This document shows positions 24,998 to 34,217 of a DNA stretch of 64,000 nt, piece by piece. Origin of the DNA: Agrobacterium tumefaciens_K. GTDB taxonomy: Bacteria; Pseudomonadota; Alphaproteobacteria; Rhizobiales; Rhizobiaceae. The position numbers were made by a program, and so were the translations under genes. Each line of letters starts with the position of its first letter. Position 1 is the stretch's first letter. The notes under the pieces are model-generated. The model made no database searches and was not told the DNA's origin. It saw only the letters and a program-made list of their open reading frames with translations. The DNA lies in the NCBI RefSeq assembly GCF_031801495.1, contig NZ_JAOEGC010000001.1, forward strand, positions 1 through 64,000, in the 5' to 3' direction.

Positions 24998-26434
24998 TCA
25001 AAACTCCGTGGTTTCGCGCAACGGCGCAGGATCGGTGATGTCTGGCGCAGCCGAGAATGGGCGTGCAGGTCGATGGATCTGATCTGTGTTCTCCGGGGAG
25101 GTGCCGCCACGTCCCTCATCCGGACCATGGGCAACCATCCTGAGCATGAAGCCGATGCCGGTGCCGAAGATCAGGAAGTACATGACGATGAACATGATCA
25201 GCGTGACGCTTAACGTCAGCACCGAGTGATTGGAGACGGCATCCTGTGTCCGCAGGATCCCGTACACCACCCAAGGCTGACGCCCGACTTCCGTGGTGAT
25301 CCAGCCCGCGAGAACCGCGATCAGCCCGGCCGGCCCCATACAGAGCGCAAACATCAGGAAAAGGCGGGCATTGTAGAGCTTGCCGCGCCAGCGCTGGTAG
25401 GCGCCCCAGACACCCAGCAGCAACATCGCGAGACCAAGTCCGACCATGATGCGGAAGGTGAAGAAGATGATCGTCGAGTTCGGCCGATCCTCCGGCGCGA
25501 ATTCTTTCAGGCCGGGGATCTTGCCGTGCAGCGTATGTGTAAGAATCAGGCTGCCGAGATAGGGAATCTCGATCGCGTATTTCGTTTCCTGCGCCTTCAT
25601 GTCGGGAATGCCGAAAGCAATCAGCGGCAGGCTGGTCGCGCCTGGATCATTTTCCCAGTGACCCTCGATCGCAGCGATCTTCGCAGGTTGATGCTCCAGC
25701 GTGTTGAGGCCATGAGCATCGCCGACGACCATCTGCACCGGCGCCACGAGAAGTAGCATCCAGAGCGCCATCGAGAACATTTTGCGGATAGCAGGTGTGG
25801 AATGGCCGCGCAGCAGATGCCATGCAGCGGCGGCGGCGACAAAGAGTGCCGTCGACAGGTAGGCCGCCAGCGTCATGTGCGCCAAGCGGAACGGGAAGGA
25901 CGGATTGAAGATCACTGCCAACCAATCGGTCGGCACGACCTTGCCGTTGATGATCTCGAAGCCTTGGGGCGTCTGCATCCAGCTGTTGGATGCGAGAATC
26001 CAGGTTGTCGAGATCAGTGTGCCGATAGCAACCATGGTTGTCGCAAACATGTGCAGACCGGGTCCAACCTTGTTCCACCCGAACAACATGACCCCAAGAA
26101 AACCGGCCTCGAGAAAGAAAGCTGTCAGGACCTCATAGGTCAGGAGTGGCCCGGTGACGCCACCGGCGAATTGGGAAAAACCGCTCCAGTTGGTGCCGAA
26201 TTCGTAGGCCATCACAAGACCGGAGACGACGCCCATGCCAAAATTGACGGCAAAAATCTTTGACCAGAAGCGGTAAAGTTCCAGATAGACCGGATTACGG
26301 CGAATGAGCCATAACGCTTCCAGCACGGCCAGATAGCTCGCAAGCCCGATGGTAATTGCCGGAAAGATGATGTGGAACGACACGGTAAAGGCGAATTGAA
26401 ATCGCGCAAGTTCCAATGCACTGAGACCGAGCAT
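24998..26434 (-). CDS. cydA: Cytochrome bd-type quinol oxidase subunit I (CIO type)
   Basis: 478 residues from the ATG at 26434, with AAGGAG before it. Helix 1 holds ARFQFAFTVSFHIIFPA with the heme His, and GWITTEVGRQPWVVYG is the conserved quinol-oxidase block. The loop between helices 6 and 7 is short, as in the cyanide-insensitive CioA group. It oxidises ubiquinol and reduces oxygen with low proton pumping; such oxidases help at low oxygen or when the main chain is inhibited. It is the first gene of a four-gene operon that ends with the pyruvate:quinone oxidoreductase. Confidence 0.93.
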   Translation of the reverse strand: MLGLSALELARFQFAFTVSFHIIFPAITIGLASYLAVLEALWLIRRNPVYLELYRFWSKIFAVNFGMGVVSGLVMAYEFGTNWSGFSQFAGGVTGPLLTYEVLTAFFLEAGFLGVMLFGWNKVGPGLHMFATTMVAIGTLISTTWILASNSWMQTPQGFEIINGKVVPTDWLAVIFNPSFPFRLAHMTLAAYLSTALFVAAAAAWHLLRGHSTPAIRKMFSMALWMLLLVAPVQMVVGDAHGLNTLEHQPAKIAAIEGHWENDPGATSLPLIAFGIPDMKAQETKYAIEIPYLGSLILTHTLHGKIPGLKEFAPEDRPNSTIIFFTFRIMVGLGLAMLLLGVWGAYQRWRGKLYNARLFLMFALCMGPAGLIAVLAGWITTEVGRQPWVVYGILRTQDAVSNHSVLTLSVTLIMFIVMYFLIFGTGIGFMLRMVAHGPDEGRGGTSPENTDQIHRPARPFSAAPDITDPAPLRETTEF

Positions 26435-26554
26435 CAAGACGCTCCTTCGCGGAAAAATGGCTTCAGGACGAGCAAGGGTTGCTCGGTTATCCGACACTCT
26501 CAGGAGGAGTATCTGCCATATCATTCGCGATCGGGCTTCCCGACTGCAACTGAA

Positions 26555-26581
26555 CCTAGGTATAGCCTGCTTACGCTTAGG
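26555..26581 (-). promoter_or_regulatory. Candidate regulator site upstream of cydA
   Basis: CCTAGG (26555-26560) and TTACGCTTAGG (26571-26581) lie 120-150 bases before cydA. The string T[TC]ACG[CT]TTAGG recurs only in the 43.25-43.39 kb promoter region among the places examined, again close to a CCTAGG. No FNR/FixK-type box was found in the 26435-26791 gap. Confidence 0.35.
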
Positions 26582-26791
26582 TGCGGGGAGTGCCGGCGAT
26601 TTCCAGATATACCATTCCAAATGGCGTGGATGTCCGACGGCAACTCATATCCGCGACAGTGATCTCTGTGATCCCGCATCTCCTGACCGAAGTCGGTCGA
26701 ACCTATTCAAGCGTATAGTGTCGGGGCCGTTTGCGGCCGGTTATCTTGCGTATGAACATTCCAATCGCAAGCACGACAGGCTCCAGCATCC

Positions 26792-27904
26792 ATGACCGAC
26801 CACACCAGCATCGGGAGCGGCGATGTTCCCGCACAAGCACATTCCCCTTCCGCCAATTGGGGGGCAATCCGGCGCGTAAGCATCCCGTTTCTCGCCATCG
26901 TCATTGTCGGATCAGCGGTTGCATCTGTCATCATAGACTGGGACAGCTGGATTGCGGGCGCTGCGCGCCAGTCGACAGACGATGCTATCGTTAATGCCGA
27001 TATTTCAACGCTTAGCGCACAGATCAGCGGCAAGATCGAACGTGTTCCGGTCGCCGATTATCAAAAAGTGACCAAAGGCCAGTTGCTGGCAGAGATTGAT
27101 CCTCGCACTTACGCGGCCGCGGTCGCCGTGGCATCAGCCAACCTGGCTTCGGCAAATGCAACCCTTGCCAATCTCGGCAATCAGATCGATCTGCAGAAAG
27201 CGGCAATCGATGCCGCCGAGGCTCAGCATGCATCGGCGCTGGCACAGAACACGCAAGCGGAGGAAGAATACAGGCGCCAGTCGAACCTTGGCGGAGCGAC
27301 ATCCCAGCAGGCACTGCAACAAGCGCAAGCTGCGGCACTTCAAGCTGCGGCATCAGTGCGTTCGACGGCAGCAGCCATCGCACAACAGCAGGCGCAGCTG
27401 AAGGTCCTGCAAGGTCAAGATCCCCTGCTCCGCGCCCAGGTCGACGCTGCCCATGGGAATCTCGATACAGCCCAGATAAACGAAAGCTACACCCGGATTT
27501 ACGCCCCCTTTGACGGCATGCTCGGCAAGCGGCTTGTTCAGGACGGAGATTTCGTCAGTGCAGGTACAGGCATTATCTCCGAGGTACCTCTGCCAAACGT
27601 CTATGTAACGGCAAATTTCAAGGAAACCCAGCTTTCCCGCATGTCGGCAGGCAACAAGGTCGAGATAGAGATCGACACTTTTCCGGGCTACACGCTGCGG
27701 GGTACGGTGATCGACCTGTCACCAGCAAGCGGCTCGATCTTCGCGCTGCTTCCGCCTGACAACGCAACCGGAAACTACACCAAGGTCGTCCAGAGAATTC
27801 CGGTGAAAATCGCCATCGACCCGAACCAACCCCTGCTCGCGCGGCTTCGTCCTGGAATGTCGGCAACCGTCACTGTCGATACTCCCGGTGAGGCGAGCCG
27901 ATGA
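26792..27904 (+). CDS. HlyD/EmrA-type membrane fusion protein
   Basis: 370 residues. A cytoplasmic N-terminus, one membrane helix near residues 30-50, then the biotinyl-lipoyl part (TDDAIVNADISTLSAQISGKI), a long Ala/Gln-rich coiled-coil hairpin and the return lipoyl half (YAPFDGMLGKRLVQDGDFV). It is the periplasmic adaptor of a tripartite drug or metabolite exporter. Its stop overlaps the MFS gene start (ATGA). A second such pair lies at 43561-46310. Confidence 0.92.
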   Translation: MTDHTSIGSGDVPAQAHSPSANWGAIRRVSIPFLAIVIVGSAVASVIIDWDSWIAGAARQSTDDAIVNADISTLSAQISGKIERVPVADYQKVTKGQLLAEIDPRTYAAAVAVASANLASANATLANLGNQIDLQKAAIDAAEAQHASALAQNTQAEEEYRRQSNLGGATSQQALQQAQAAALQAAASVRSTAAAIAQQQAQLKVLQGQDPLLRAQVDAAHGNLDTAQINESYTRIYAPFDGMLGKRLVQDGDFVSAGTGIISEVPLPNVYVTANFKETQLSRMSAGNKVEIEIDTFPGYTLRGTVIDLSPASGSIFALLPPDNATGNYTKVVQRIPVKIAIDPNQPLLARLRPGMSATVTVDTPGEASR

Positions 27905-29502
27905 CGGGCGTCGTCCACTCTTTCGGACCGGTTACCAGCGGGACGCCTGCCAGGAGGCCGGTCCTGATCGTTGCAGCGCTGCTGCTGGCATCGTTTGTGG
28001 TGGGTTTCGATACGCGCGTGTTCGTGGTCGGCCTGCCTGACCTAAGGGCGGCCTATCTGCTCAGTGTCGATGAAGCATCCTGGCTCAGCACGATTGCGAA
28101 TGCGCCCCAGATCCTCATCGCCTCGGGTGTTGCCTGGCTTGTCACCGTATTCGGTGTGCGCCGGGTGATGATACCAACCGCACTTGTCTACGCGATCATC
28201 TCCCTTGAAATACCGCTGGTCAACGATGGCCCGCTGCTGTTTGCCCTGCATGCGATCAGAGGGCTTCTCCTGGGCGTGTTTATTCCCGCGACCATCATGG
28301 TGATCTTCCGCAATCTCGATAAAAGATACTGGTTGATCGGTATCGCCATCTATGCGTTACGCGTTCCCCTGTCGCAAAATCTCGGTTTTGTCCTTGTCGG
28401 TTTTTATGGCGATTATCTCGGCTGGCAATGGATGTACTGGCAGGATGTGATTGTCGCACCCCTTATCGCCGCGCTCCTGTTCTTCGCGGCTCCGAAAGAG
28501 GATATAAATTTCGGGCTTCTGGAACACGCGGACTGGGGCGGCATGATGCTGCTGGGTTCGTCCATGACGATGCTTTATGTCGGACTGGATCAGGGCAATC
28601 GGCTCGACTGGTTTCAATCGGGAGCGATCATCGCGCTGCTCGCAGGTGGCTCGATCCTTGTCATCGGTTTTCTGATCAACGAAAGCCTCGTCGCGCACCC
28701 CTGGGCCCATGCCAGCGTTATACTGACCCGCAATATCGGGCTCGGATATGCAATTATCTTCTGCTATGCGCTATCAAGCGCCGGTGCCTCGATCGCCATT
28801 CCCGGATTCCTGCAAAATGTTGTGGGCTTCAGACCGATCGCACTTTCAAAACTGTATCTGGCCGGGGCCGTCATCCCGGTCTTCCTGTTCATCACGCTTG
28901 CCGTAGTGCTGCTGCGCCGGTTCGATGCACGCTTGTGCATCATCCTGGGTGTGACGTTGATGGCAATCGGCTCCCGGTTCGGCTCTCAACTGACGCTCGA
29001 ATGGGGACCCTGGAACTTCTTTCCGACCGTTATCCTGCACACGGCCGGTCAGTCCTTCGCTTTTTTCGCGACCATCGTCTACCTGATTGGAAGTTCCGAC
29101 CCATCCCGCTCCACCGCGGTATCAGCCTATATTCAGGTCGTGCGTCTCGGCAGCGTCGAACTTGCCACCAGTATTCTGGCAACTCTGCAACGGCACCGTG
29201 AGCAATTTCATTCGGATATCCTCAACGCACCAATTTCCGCCACGTCGCGGCAGCTCAATGTTCTATTGGAAAAGTTACAGCATGTTTTCGGCGTCGGATC
29301 GCGGGCGCATCTGGAAAGTCTATCCGTTGCCGCCACGACGATACGGAATCAGGCAACCGTTCTCGCCTACAGCGATCTTTTCGTCCTGTCATTCTGGGCT
29401 GCGATCATCTGCCTGATCATCGCCGGCTTCATGGTTTCGATGCCATACGGCCCGCTTCATCCCGACTTCAGGCAAGACGATCAGAGCGGGATAAAAAAGT
29501 GA
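27901..29502 (+). CDS. MFS transporter, EmrB/DHA2-like
   Basis: 533 residues with about 14 membrane helices and the DHA2-like pattern near the start (ASFVVGFDTRVFVVGLPDLR, then VDEASWLSTIANAPQI). The motif VAWLVTVFGVRRVM is the loop 2-3 region of MFS pumps. It should work with the adaptor encoded before it, exporting a compound across both membranes. It is more divergent from EmrB than the gene at 44703. Confidence 0.88.
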   Translation: MTGVVHSFGPVTSGTPARRPVLIVAALLLASFVVGFDTRVFVVGLPDLRAAYLLSVDEASWLSTIANAPQILIASGVAWLVTVFGVRRVMIPTALVYAIISLEIPLVNDGPLLFALHAIRGLLLGVFIPATIMVIFRNLDKRYWLIGIAIYALRVPLSQNLGFVLVGFYGDYLGWQWMYWQDVIVAPLIAALLFFAAPKEDINFGLLEHADWGGMMLLGSSMTMLYVGLDQGNRLDWFQSGAIIALLAGGSILVIGFLINESLVAHPWAHASVILTRNIGLGYAIIFCYALSSAGASIAIPGFLQNVVGFRPIALSKLYLAGAVIPVFLFITLAVVLLRRFDARLCIILGVTLMAIGSRFGSQLTLEWGPWNFFPTVILHTAGQSFAFFATIVYLIGSSDPSRSTAVSAYIQVVRLGSVELATSILATLQRHREQFHSDILNAPISATSRQLNVLLEKLQHVFGVGSRAHLESLSVAATTIRNQATVLAYSDLFVLSFWAAIICLIIAGFMVSMPYGPLHPDFRQDDQSGIKK

Positions 29503-29556
29503 AATGACAGCTTCGGACGAGGCCGTATTCGAAACCAGCCAATCCGCTCCGGACAC

Positions 29557-29811
29557 TCACGCGAATGTGGGAGTGAGATCCCTGGACGAGAAATGATGCC
29601 GTCCCGAAGAACCAGGCTGGACGATGTCAAGAGGTGCCGTCTGGTGCGGTTTGGTCGCGTCCGGCAACGGTGCAAACGTGGTTTCCGCAAGACGCTCGCA
29701 AGCCCGTCGAATGATGTCGGAAAAATCACTCACCGATATGTTGTCAGCCTTGAGCATCACATGGATCAACGGATCGGTCAGGATTTCAGAGAGGGTCAAC
29801 TCGCGTTCCAT
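29557..29811 (-). CDS. Small conserved hypothetical protein
   Basis: 84 residues with a good ribosome site (TGGAGG) before the ATG. The start MERELTLSEILTDPLIHVML, then KADNISVSDFSDIIRRACERL, is a compact helical segment similar to short uncharacterised proteins of rhizobia; the last 30 residues look disordered. No membrane helix or signal peptide. It lies downstream of the ClC gene and may share its transcript. Function unknown. Confidence 0.6.
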   Translation of the reverse strand: MERELTLSEILTDPLIHVMLKADNISVSDFSDIIRRACERLAETTFAPLPDATKPHQTAPLDIVQPGSSGRHHFSSRDLTPTFA

Positions 29812-29965
29812 TTTCTCGCCTCCAGGCCATTTTCATCAAGGAATCTTCCAACCCTCTTTAGCGCTTCGTGCAACTTGCGGTTATCATACGAAGATATAGG
29901 AGCAGCTAGATTTTTGTGCCTGTGACCGTGTATCGAAGGCTGCTGATGTCATGTTGACACCCCGG

Positions 29966-31240
29966 TCAGGCGACGACGTCCCTTTGATTGGCCACACGAT
30001 CCAGCCCGCGGCGCGTGATCTCGCTTCCAGCCGTTGCGATGGCAAGCGGAAGCACCAGCGGAAACGGGAGGTTGGTGAACTCCATTACCAGGCACAGTGC
30101 AGTCAAGGGCATCCGCATCGACGACGACACGAAGGCCGTCGCTCCGATTATTGCGACGGCTCCGGGTTCGATACCTGGAACCCATGGCGCAATAAAGCTG
30201 CCGAAAAGCAGGCCGAGCAGCGCACCAACGGAAAGGCCGGGCGTGAGCAAGCCGCCCTTGGCACCGACATGTAGCGATATCCTTATCGCCGTCAGTTTCA
30301 TGAAAAGCAGGACGATCAGTGCAGCTGGTGCGATGTCATTCGTGAACGCAAGTTCGGCTGGGCCTTTGCCATTACCGAGCACCGCCGGCACCTTCATTGC
30401 AAACAGACCTATGACGGCAAAAGCGCCAACAGCACGGATAATGCCCAGCAGATCGGGCGATGCGTTCACCGTGGCCTTTGACATCTGCCGACGGAACATG
30501 AAACCCAGAGTTCCAAAGACCGGACCCATGACGGTGCTCAGCACGACGAGCGCAAACGTCAATGAATAGGCCGGCATCGTATATTGGAGTTCATAACCAA
30601 GACCCGATCTCGCCACGAAAGCCGATGTGAGACAGGACACTGCGGCAGCCCACAAAAAGGCAATGCGAGCCTGACCCAGCATGACTTCCATAATGAAGAC
30701 GGTGCCGGCGACAGGAACCTCATAGACAGCTGCCAGACCGGCGCCAGCGCCACAGGACAACAAAAGGCGATAGTGTTCAGGGCTTAGCTTAACGCTGGAC
30801 AGCAAGCGCTGGGCAAGGAGAGCCCCCATTTCTCTCGGCGCAACCTCTCGCCCCAAGGGGGAGCCCAGGGCAACCGTAATGACCTGCAGCAATGCGTGCA
30901 GCACCGTCTCGGCTACGGGCATCTGGACCTGATCTGTCGCAGAGCGAGCGGATAGGCGATGGCGCCCGTAACGCGCCAGTCCACCCCAACCGATCCCCGC
31001 AACCAGACCACAGGCGCACAACACGAAAAAACGACGCCAGGGCGTGGCATCCGACACACCCTGGAAAAAACTCTCCGGCCCTATGATTTCATCGAGGCTG
31101 TAGCCATAAGCCACATGCTGGACCCAGTGCAGCGTCAGTACCAGACATAGTCCACCAATACCGGAAAGCAGACCACAGCAAACGGCAAGAACCGTCATTC
31201 TGGCTGCCTCCCGACCGGATGGGGTGAGCCGAAACGTCAT
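29966..31240 (-). CDS. ClC-family chloride channel/antiporter with altered GREGP motif
   Basis: 424 residues from the ATG at 31240; an ATG at 31312 right after the previous stop would add 24. Many membrane helices. The usual motif GREGP, with the gating Glu, reads GSPLGREVAPRE, so the Glu is kept but the neighbours differ, as in a divergent ClC subgroup. The later motif GAKGGLLTPGLSVGALLG corresponds to the chloride-binding GxFxP region. Bacterial ClC proteins exchange chloride and protons and help in acid shock. Neighbours are the HdeD-like and DUF1003 genes, in line with an envelope or acid-stress role. Confidence 0.85.
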   Translation of the reverse strand: MTFRLTPSGREAARMTVLAVCCGLLSGIGGLCLVLTLHWVQHVAYGYSLDEIIGPESFFQGVSDATPWRRFFVLCACGLVAGIGWGGLARYGRHRLSARSATDQVQMPVAETVLHALLQVITVALGSPLGREVAPREMGALLAQRLLSSVKLSPEHYRLLLSCGAGAGLAAVYEVPVAGTVFIMEVMLGQARIAFLWAAAVSCLTSAFVARSGLGYELQYTMPAYSLTFALVVLSTVMGPVFGTLGFMFRRQMSKATVNASPDLLGIIRAVGAFAVIGLFAMKVPAVLGNGKGPAELAFTNDIAPAALIVLLFMKLTAIRISLHVGAKGGLLTPGLSVGALLGLLFGSFIAPWVPGIEPGAVAIIGATAFVSSSMRMPLTALCLVMEFTNLPFPLVLPLAIATAGSEITRRGLDRVANQRDVVA

Positions 31241-31315
31241 GTAGCATCGAACGATCACGGTGTTATTCCGGCAACCCTTCTTCAACTCATTCCGGCTCCT
31301 GGGCAACGGCATGGT

Positions 31316-31879
31316 TCAACCAGCCCGCCGTCTCAAAGCGAGCCCGAAAGCGAGGAAGCCACATCCTTGAAACAAGAGATCGACCGTCAGCATTGCCCCG
31401 AGGAGCCCAAGACCGACCTGCGGCCAGGTTATCAGAATGACCACGCCCACAGCGGCCGTCATGACCCCACTGGCGAAAATCCAGACCCAACCCTTGTTGC
31501 TGCGGGCGTGCAAGCCTGTTGCGACCCTGAAAACACCAGCGGCTACCAGCAATGCACCGATGACAAGCGATATATCGATGGCCGACAGCACCGGATCCAT
31601 GATCAGCACAGCACTTGCCGCACCGTAAAAGAGGGCACTGACGAGATCGAAGGCGCGGCGTTTCCAGCTTCGTGCAGAAAGCGCATGCGCGATCTGGAGA
31701 GCGGAGCCGGCCAGCATCATCGCCGCGATATAGATGATTGACGCAAGCGTGGAGGCAAAGAAATTGATGCTCGCTGCAAATCCGGCGAGGATCAAGCCGA
31801 TCCCGAGGGCGACATACCAGCCCCAGTTGGCCTGCGCGCTTTTCAGGGCGGCGCTGAGACTGGAATTTTCAGTGACCAT
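31316..31879 (-). CDS. HdeD-family (DUF308) membrane protein
   Basis: 187 residues from the ATG at 31879, with ACGGAG before it. Six membrane helices in pairs, with the repeated pattern of DUF308 (GIGLILAGFAASINFFAST; VIGALLVAAGVFRVATGLHAR). E. coli HdeD is an inner-membrane protein that protects dense cultures at low pH. The gene stands just before the ClC transporter gene on the same strand, probably in one operon. Confidence 0.85.
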   Translation of the reverse strand: MVTENSSLSAALKSAQANWGWYVALGIGLILAGFAASINFFASTLASIIYIAAMMLAGSALQIAHALSARSWKRRAFDLVSALFYGAASAVLIMDPVLSAIDISLVIGALLVAAGVFRVATGLHARSNKGWVWIFASGVMTAAVGVVILITWPQVGLGLLGAMLTVDLLFQGCGFLAFGLALRRRAG

Positions 31880-31954
31880 GATGAACTCCGTAATCGAAGG
31901 GGAATGAAATGCGGGCGATTTGCACAAAGCGCCGATCGCGATCGGCGAGATGCT

Positions 31955-32740
31955 TCACCGCGCCGGAGTGGTAGAGGAGGCGGTAGCGGATTTGCGCGTG
32001 AGCGAGGTACGCTGCTTGGGCTGCCTTACCCGCGGCTGCTTGGAGTGGCTTGGCAATTCGCTTTTTCCACGTCCAGGATTGGTGCTATGCTCTAGATGTT
32101 GAGCGTCAAGCGACCGCCATTGCTTGGCGATGATGTGATCTACCTTTTCATGCAGGCGGCGGATTTCCAGCTCAGCCTTCAGGTTGACCTTGTAATCATT
32201 GTTCGATCGAAGACGGTCCTTCGCCTCCTGTCGGCGCTGACTCATCATGATTACTGGCGCCTGGAAGGCCGCGACAGTGGAAAGAACCAGATTCAGCAGA
32301 ACGAATGGATAGGCGTCAAAGGTTTCGCGTGATCCGAGCAGGGTATTATAGGCCATCCAGGCTGCCAGAAAGGCTGAGAAACCAATGATGAACGTCCAGC
32401 TGCCGCCGAAATCCGCCACGAGATCGGCCACACGGCTTCCCAGATTTTCGTTGTCGCCGAATTCCGTCTCCGTGTTTTCAGCAAGTATTTCGCGCGAGGA
32501 GATACTTTCTGCCACTTCGTTTTCAATGGGCGTCAGTTCGCCCCGGTCCTCACGCAGCAGATCCAGTATGGACTGGCGGCGAATGTCTTCCACGCTTTGC
32601 CTGTCGATGCAGTCATCCGGCCTCAGTGAGGGGTAGCGTCTGCGCAGATAGTCGACCACACCCGGCCTCAGCTCGGCGATTCGGCATTCCTGCCCCGCCT
32701 CAAGAAACCTGCCGGTTATCGCATCGATCGGTCGAACCAT
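31955..32740 (-). CDS. DUF1003 membrane protein
   Basis: 261 residues from the ATG at 32740, with GGGAGA before it. After a soluble N-terminal part, the DUF1003 core runs LGSRVADLVADFGGSWTFII, then FDAYPFVLLNLVLSTVAAFQ and MMSQRRQEAKDRLRSNNDYKV: two membrane helices and a charged helical tail. The last 40 residues are basic and rich in Ser/Thr. Function of the family is unknown. It stands 75 bases before the HdeD-like gene. Confidence 0.85.
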   Translation of the reverse strand: MVRPIDAITGRFLEAGQECRIAELRPGVVDYLRRRYPSLRPDDCIDRQSVEDIRRQSILDLLREDRGELTPIENEVAESISSREILAENTETEFGDNENLGSRVADLVADFGGSWTFIIGFSAFLAAWMAYNTLLGSRETFDAYPFVLLNLVLSTVAAFQAPVIMMSQRRQEAKDRLRSNNDYKVNLKAELEIRRLHEKVDHIIAKQWRSLDAQHLEHSTNPGRGKSELPSHSKQPRVRQPKQRTSLTRKSATASSTTPAR

Positions 32741-32926
32741 ATTCTGCGTCTCCCGGTTTAACGAACATTCCAGGCTGGGATGCGGGCCATCGTCCACGGA
32801 CAGAGCATTCAAGATGGATCTCCCCAAATCTATGTGGGTGTCGGCGCCGAGGCCAATGGGCCTGTACCGGCTTCAAGGACGAACAGCGCGCGGAGACTTT
32901 CCTCCGCACGCCCTGCTCGGGTCAGA

Positions 32927-33403
32927 TCAATTGGCCGCTTGCAAAGTCAGCGCCGTGATGCCCGCTGCAATATTGATGCCCTCTTCAGCCTGCAGGGCGA
33001 TTGGCTGCAGGGTTATGGTGCCGTGCAGCCCGCCACCAAGCACCTTGGCCCCCACGCCGACACCAAGCGCGGCATCGGCCGTGATGCCCGTGTAGGTTCC
33101 GGCCAGCGCAGCGGTGCTTCGCGATGCAGGGGCAAACACCAACCAGGAAAGCTTTGCCTTGCTGATTTCACCGAGATCGATCCCGAATTCGGTGATCTTT
33201 CCGGTGTAGTTTTCCTTCGCGCCGCCATCACTTGGCGTAAAGACGCATTTCATGTCCTGTTGCGAACCGACGATCACACCGAGGCCGGATGAGACATCGC
33301 AATCGAGGCGCCCGGCTTCGACATGTTCGGCGGCAAGGGCGGCACCTGCGCCAAGAACCGTGAGGGCGGCAAAGGCGACGGAATAGATAAGGGTTTTACG
33401 CAT
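32927..33403 (-). CDS. DUF992 exported protein
   Basis: 158 residues. A signal peptide ends at ALA (residue 24). The mature part (AGRLDCDVSSGLGVIVGSQQ and a C-terminal beta-rich region) matches DUF992, a periplasmic family common in Hyphomicrobiales with no known role. It is one of several small exported proteins in this stretch. Confidence 0.85.
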   Translation of the reverse strand: MRKTLIYSVAFAALTVLGAGAALAAEHVEAGRLDCDVSSGLGVIVGSQQDMKCVFTPSDGGAKENYTGKITEFGIDLGEISKAKLSWLVFAPASRSTAALAGTYTGITADAALGVGVGAKVLGGGLHGTITLQPIALQAEEGINIAAGITALTLQAAN

Positions 33404-33525
33404 GGTAGTGTTCTTTCGATGGGGGGATCAATCAGGTCGGGGCGATCCTTCGAAAGGAACGCGAAGCCCCGATCGCGCGGCGGATATGGAGGTATGCGCC
33501 ACAAGCGACATGAGCGGAGGAAGGC

Positions 33526-33550
33526 GCCTGGTCCAGAAGATGGACCAGGC
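33526..33550 (-). terminator. Hairpin after the small exported-protein gene
   Basis: GCCTGGTCCA (33526-33535) pairs perfectly with TGGACCAGGC (33541-33550) over a 5-base loop, just beyond the stop of the gene at 33559. The T-run is weak (GCCTT). Confidence 0.6.
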
Positions 33551-33558
33551 CGAGTCAA

Positions 33559-33912
33559 TTATCGCAGCCAGAAGGTGACGGAGCCGTCTGCAGCCTGCTG
33601 AGCGTTCACCACGTCATCGAGAATGACGCCGCGGCGGACCAGACGACGCGTGAGGGGCTTGTTGGATTCGATGGCGGCCTGAAGCTTCTGGATTTCAGGA
33701 GCAGGCAGTGCAACAGCGTAGGGGTTACGGTCATCAGCAGCCGTGTTGTAGTCGTTGGAATACTCGATGTTGAACGGCTGATTGAAGGTCGTCAGGTTCT
33801 TTTCAAGTTCCGGAGCCCAGTTCATTTCTGCACTGTCAGCAGCGTGGCTTGCGCCGGCGAAGGAGATCGATGCGAGGAGTGCAGCAGCTGCGAGTTTCGA
33901 GGTGCGGTTCAT
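33559..33912 (-). CDS. Small exported protein, unknown
   Basis: 117 residues from the ATG at 33912 (AGGAAAAG before it). A clear signal peptide ends at SHA or HAA near residue 24. The mature part has NPYAVALPAPEIQKLQAAIE, then TRRLVRRGVILDDVVNAQQ and a final VTFWLR. It has no recognised domain. It looks like an envelope-stress or periplasmic protein restricted to rhizobia and relatives. Confidence 0.7.
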   Translation of the reverse strand: MNRTSKLAAAALLASISFAGASHAADSAEMNWAPELEKNLTTFNQPFNIEYSNDYNTAADDRNPYAVALPAPEIQKLQAAIESNKPLTRRLVRRGVILDDVVNAQQAADGSVTFWLR

Positions 33913-34154
33913 AGCTTTTCCTTTCTGTGTAAATCTCTGCGTGAATGGAGGGTGTCGCAACGTCTGTCAGAAGCGTCATCTCCAGCACCGCCTTGTTTGC
34001 GGTAAGGAAAATTTATGAGTTGAGAGGCGAAAGCGATATTACACTCAAGTGTTGTAAACCTAGACGAACGTTTGATCTGTCGACCGGGAAAAATGGCTGT
34101 CGGACCTTCGGCGTAGAACTTCGAAAAAACATTTTAAAATCAGAGACTAACAAC

Positions 34155-34189
34155 AAAAAAATGCGCGCCCTCGACAGAGGCCGCGCATT
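34155..34189 (-). terminator. Terminator of the lipoprotein gene
   Basis: On the minus strand AATGCGCG-GCCTC pairs with GAGGG-CGCGCATT and is followed by a T-run (plus-strand AAAAAA at 34155-34160). It is a strong rho-independent terminator 29 bases after the stop at 34218. Confidence 0.85.
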
Positions 34190-34217
34190 GAGGCGTCAAC
34201 ATTTTTCGCCCAGGCTT

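Noticed and set aside
26435..26791. FNR/FixK box for the cydAB operon
   Set aside because: No TTGAT-N4-ATCAA-like palindrome was found in the gap.
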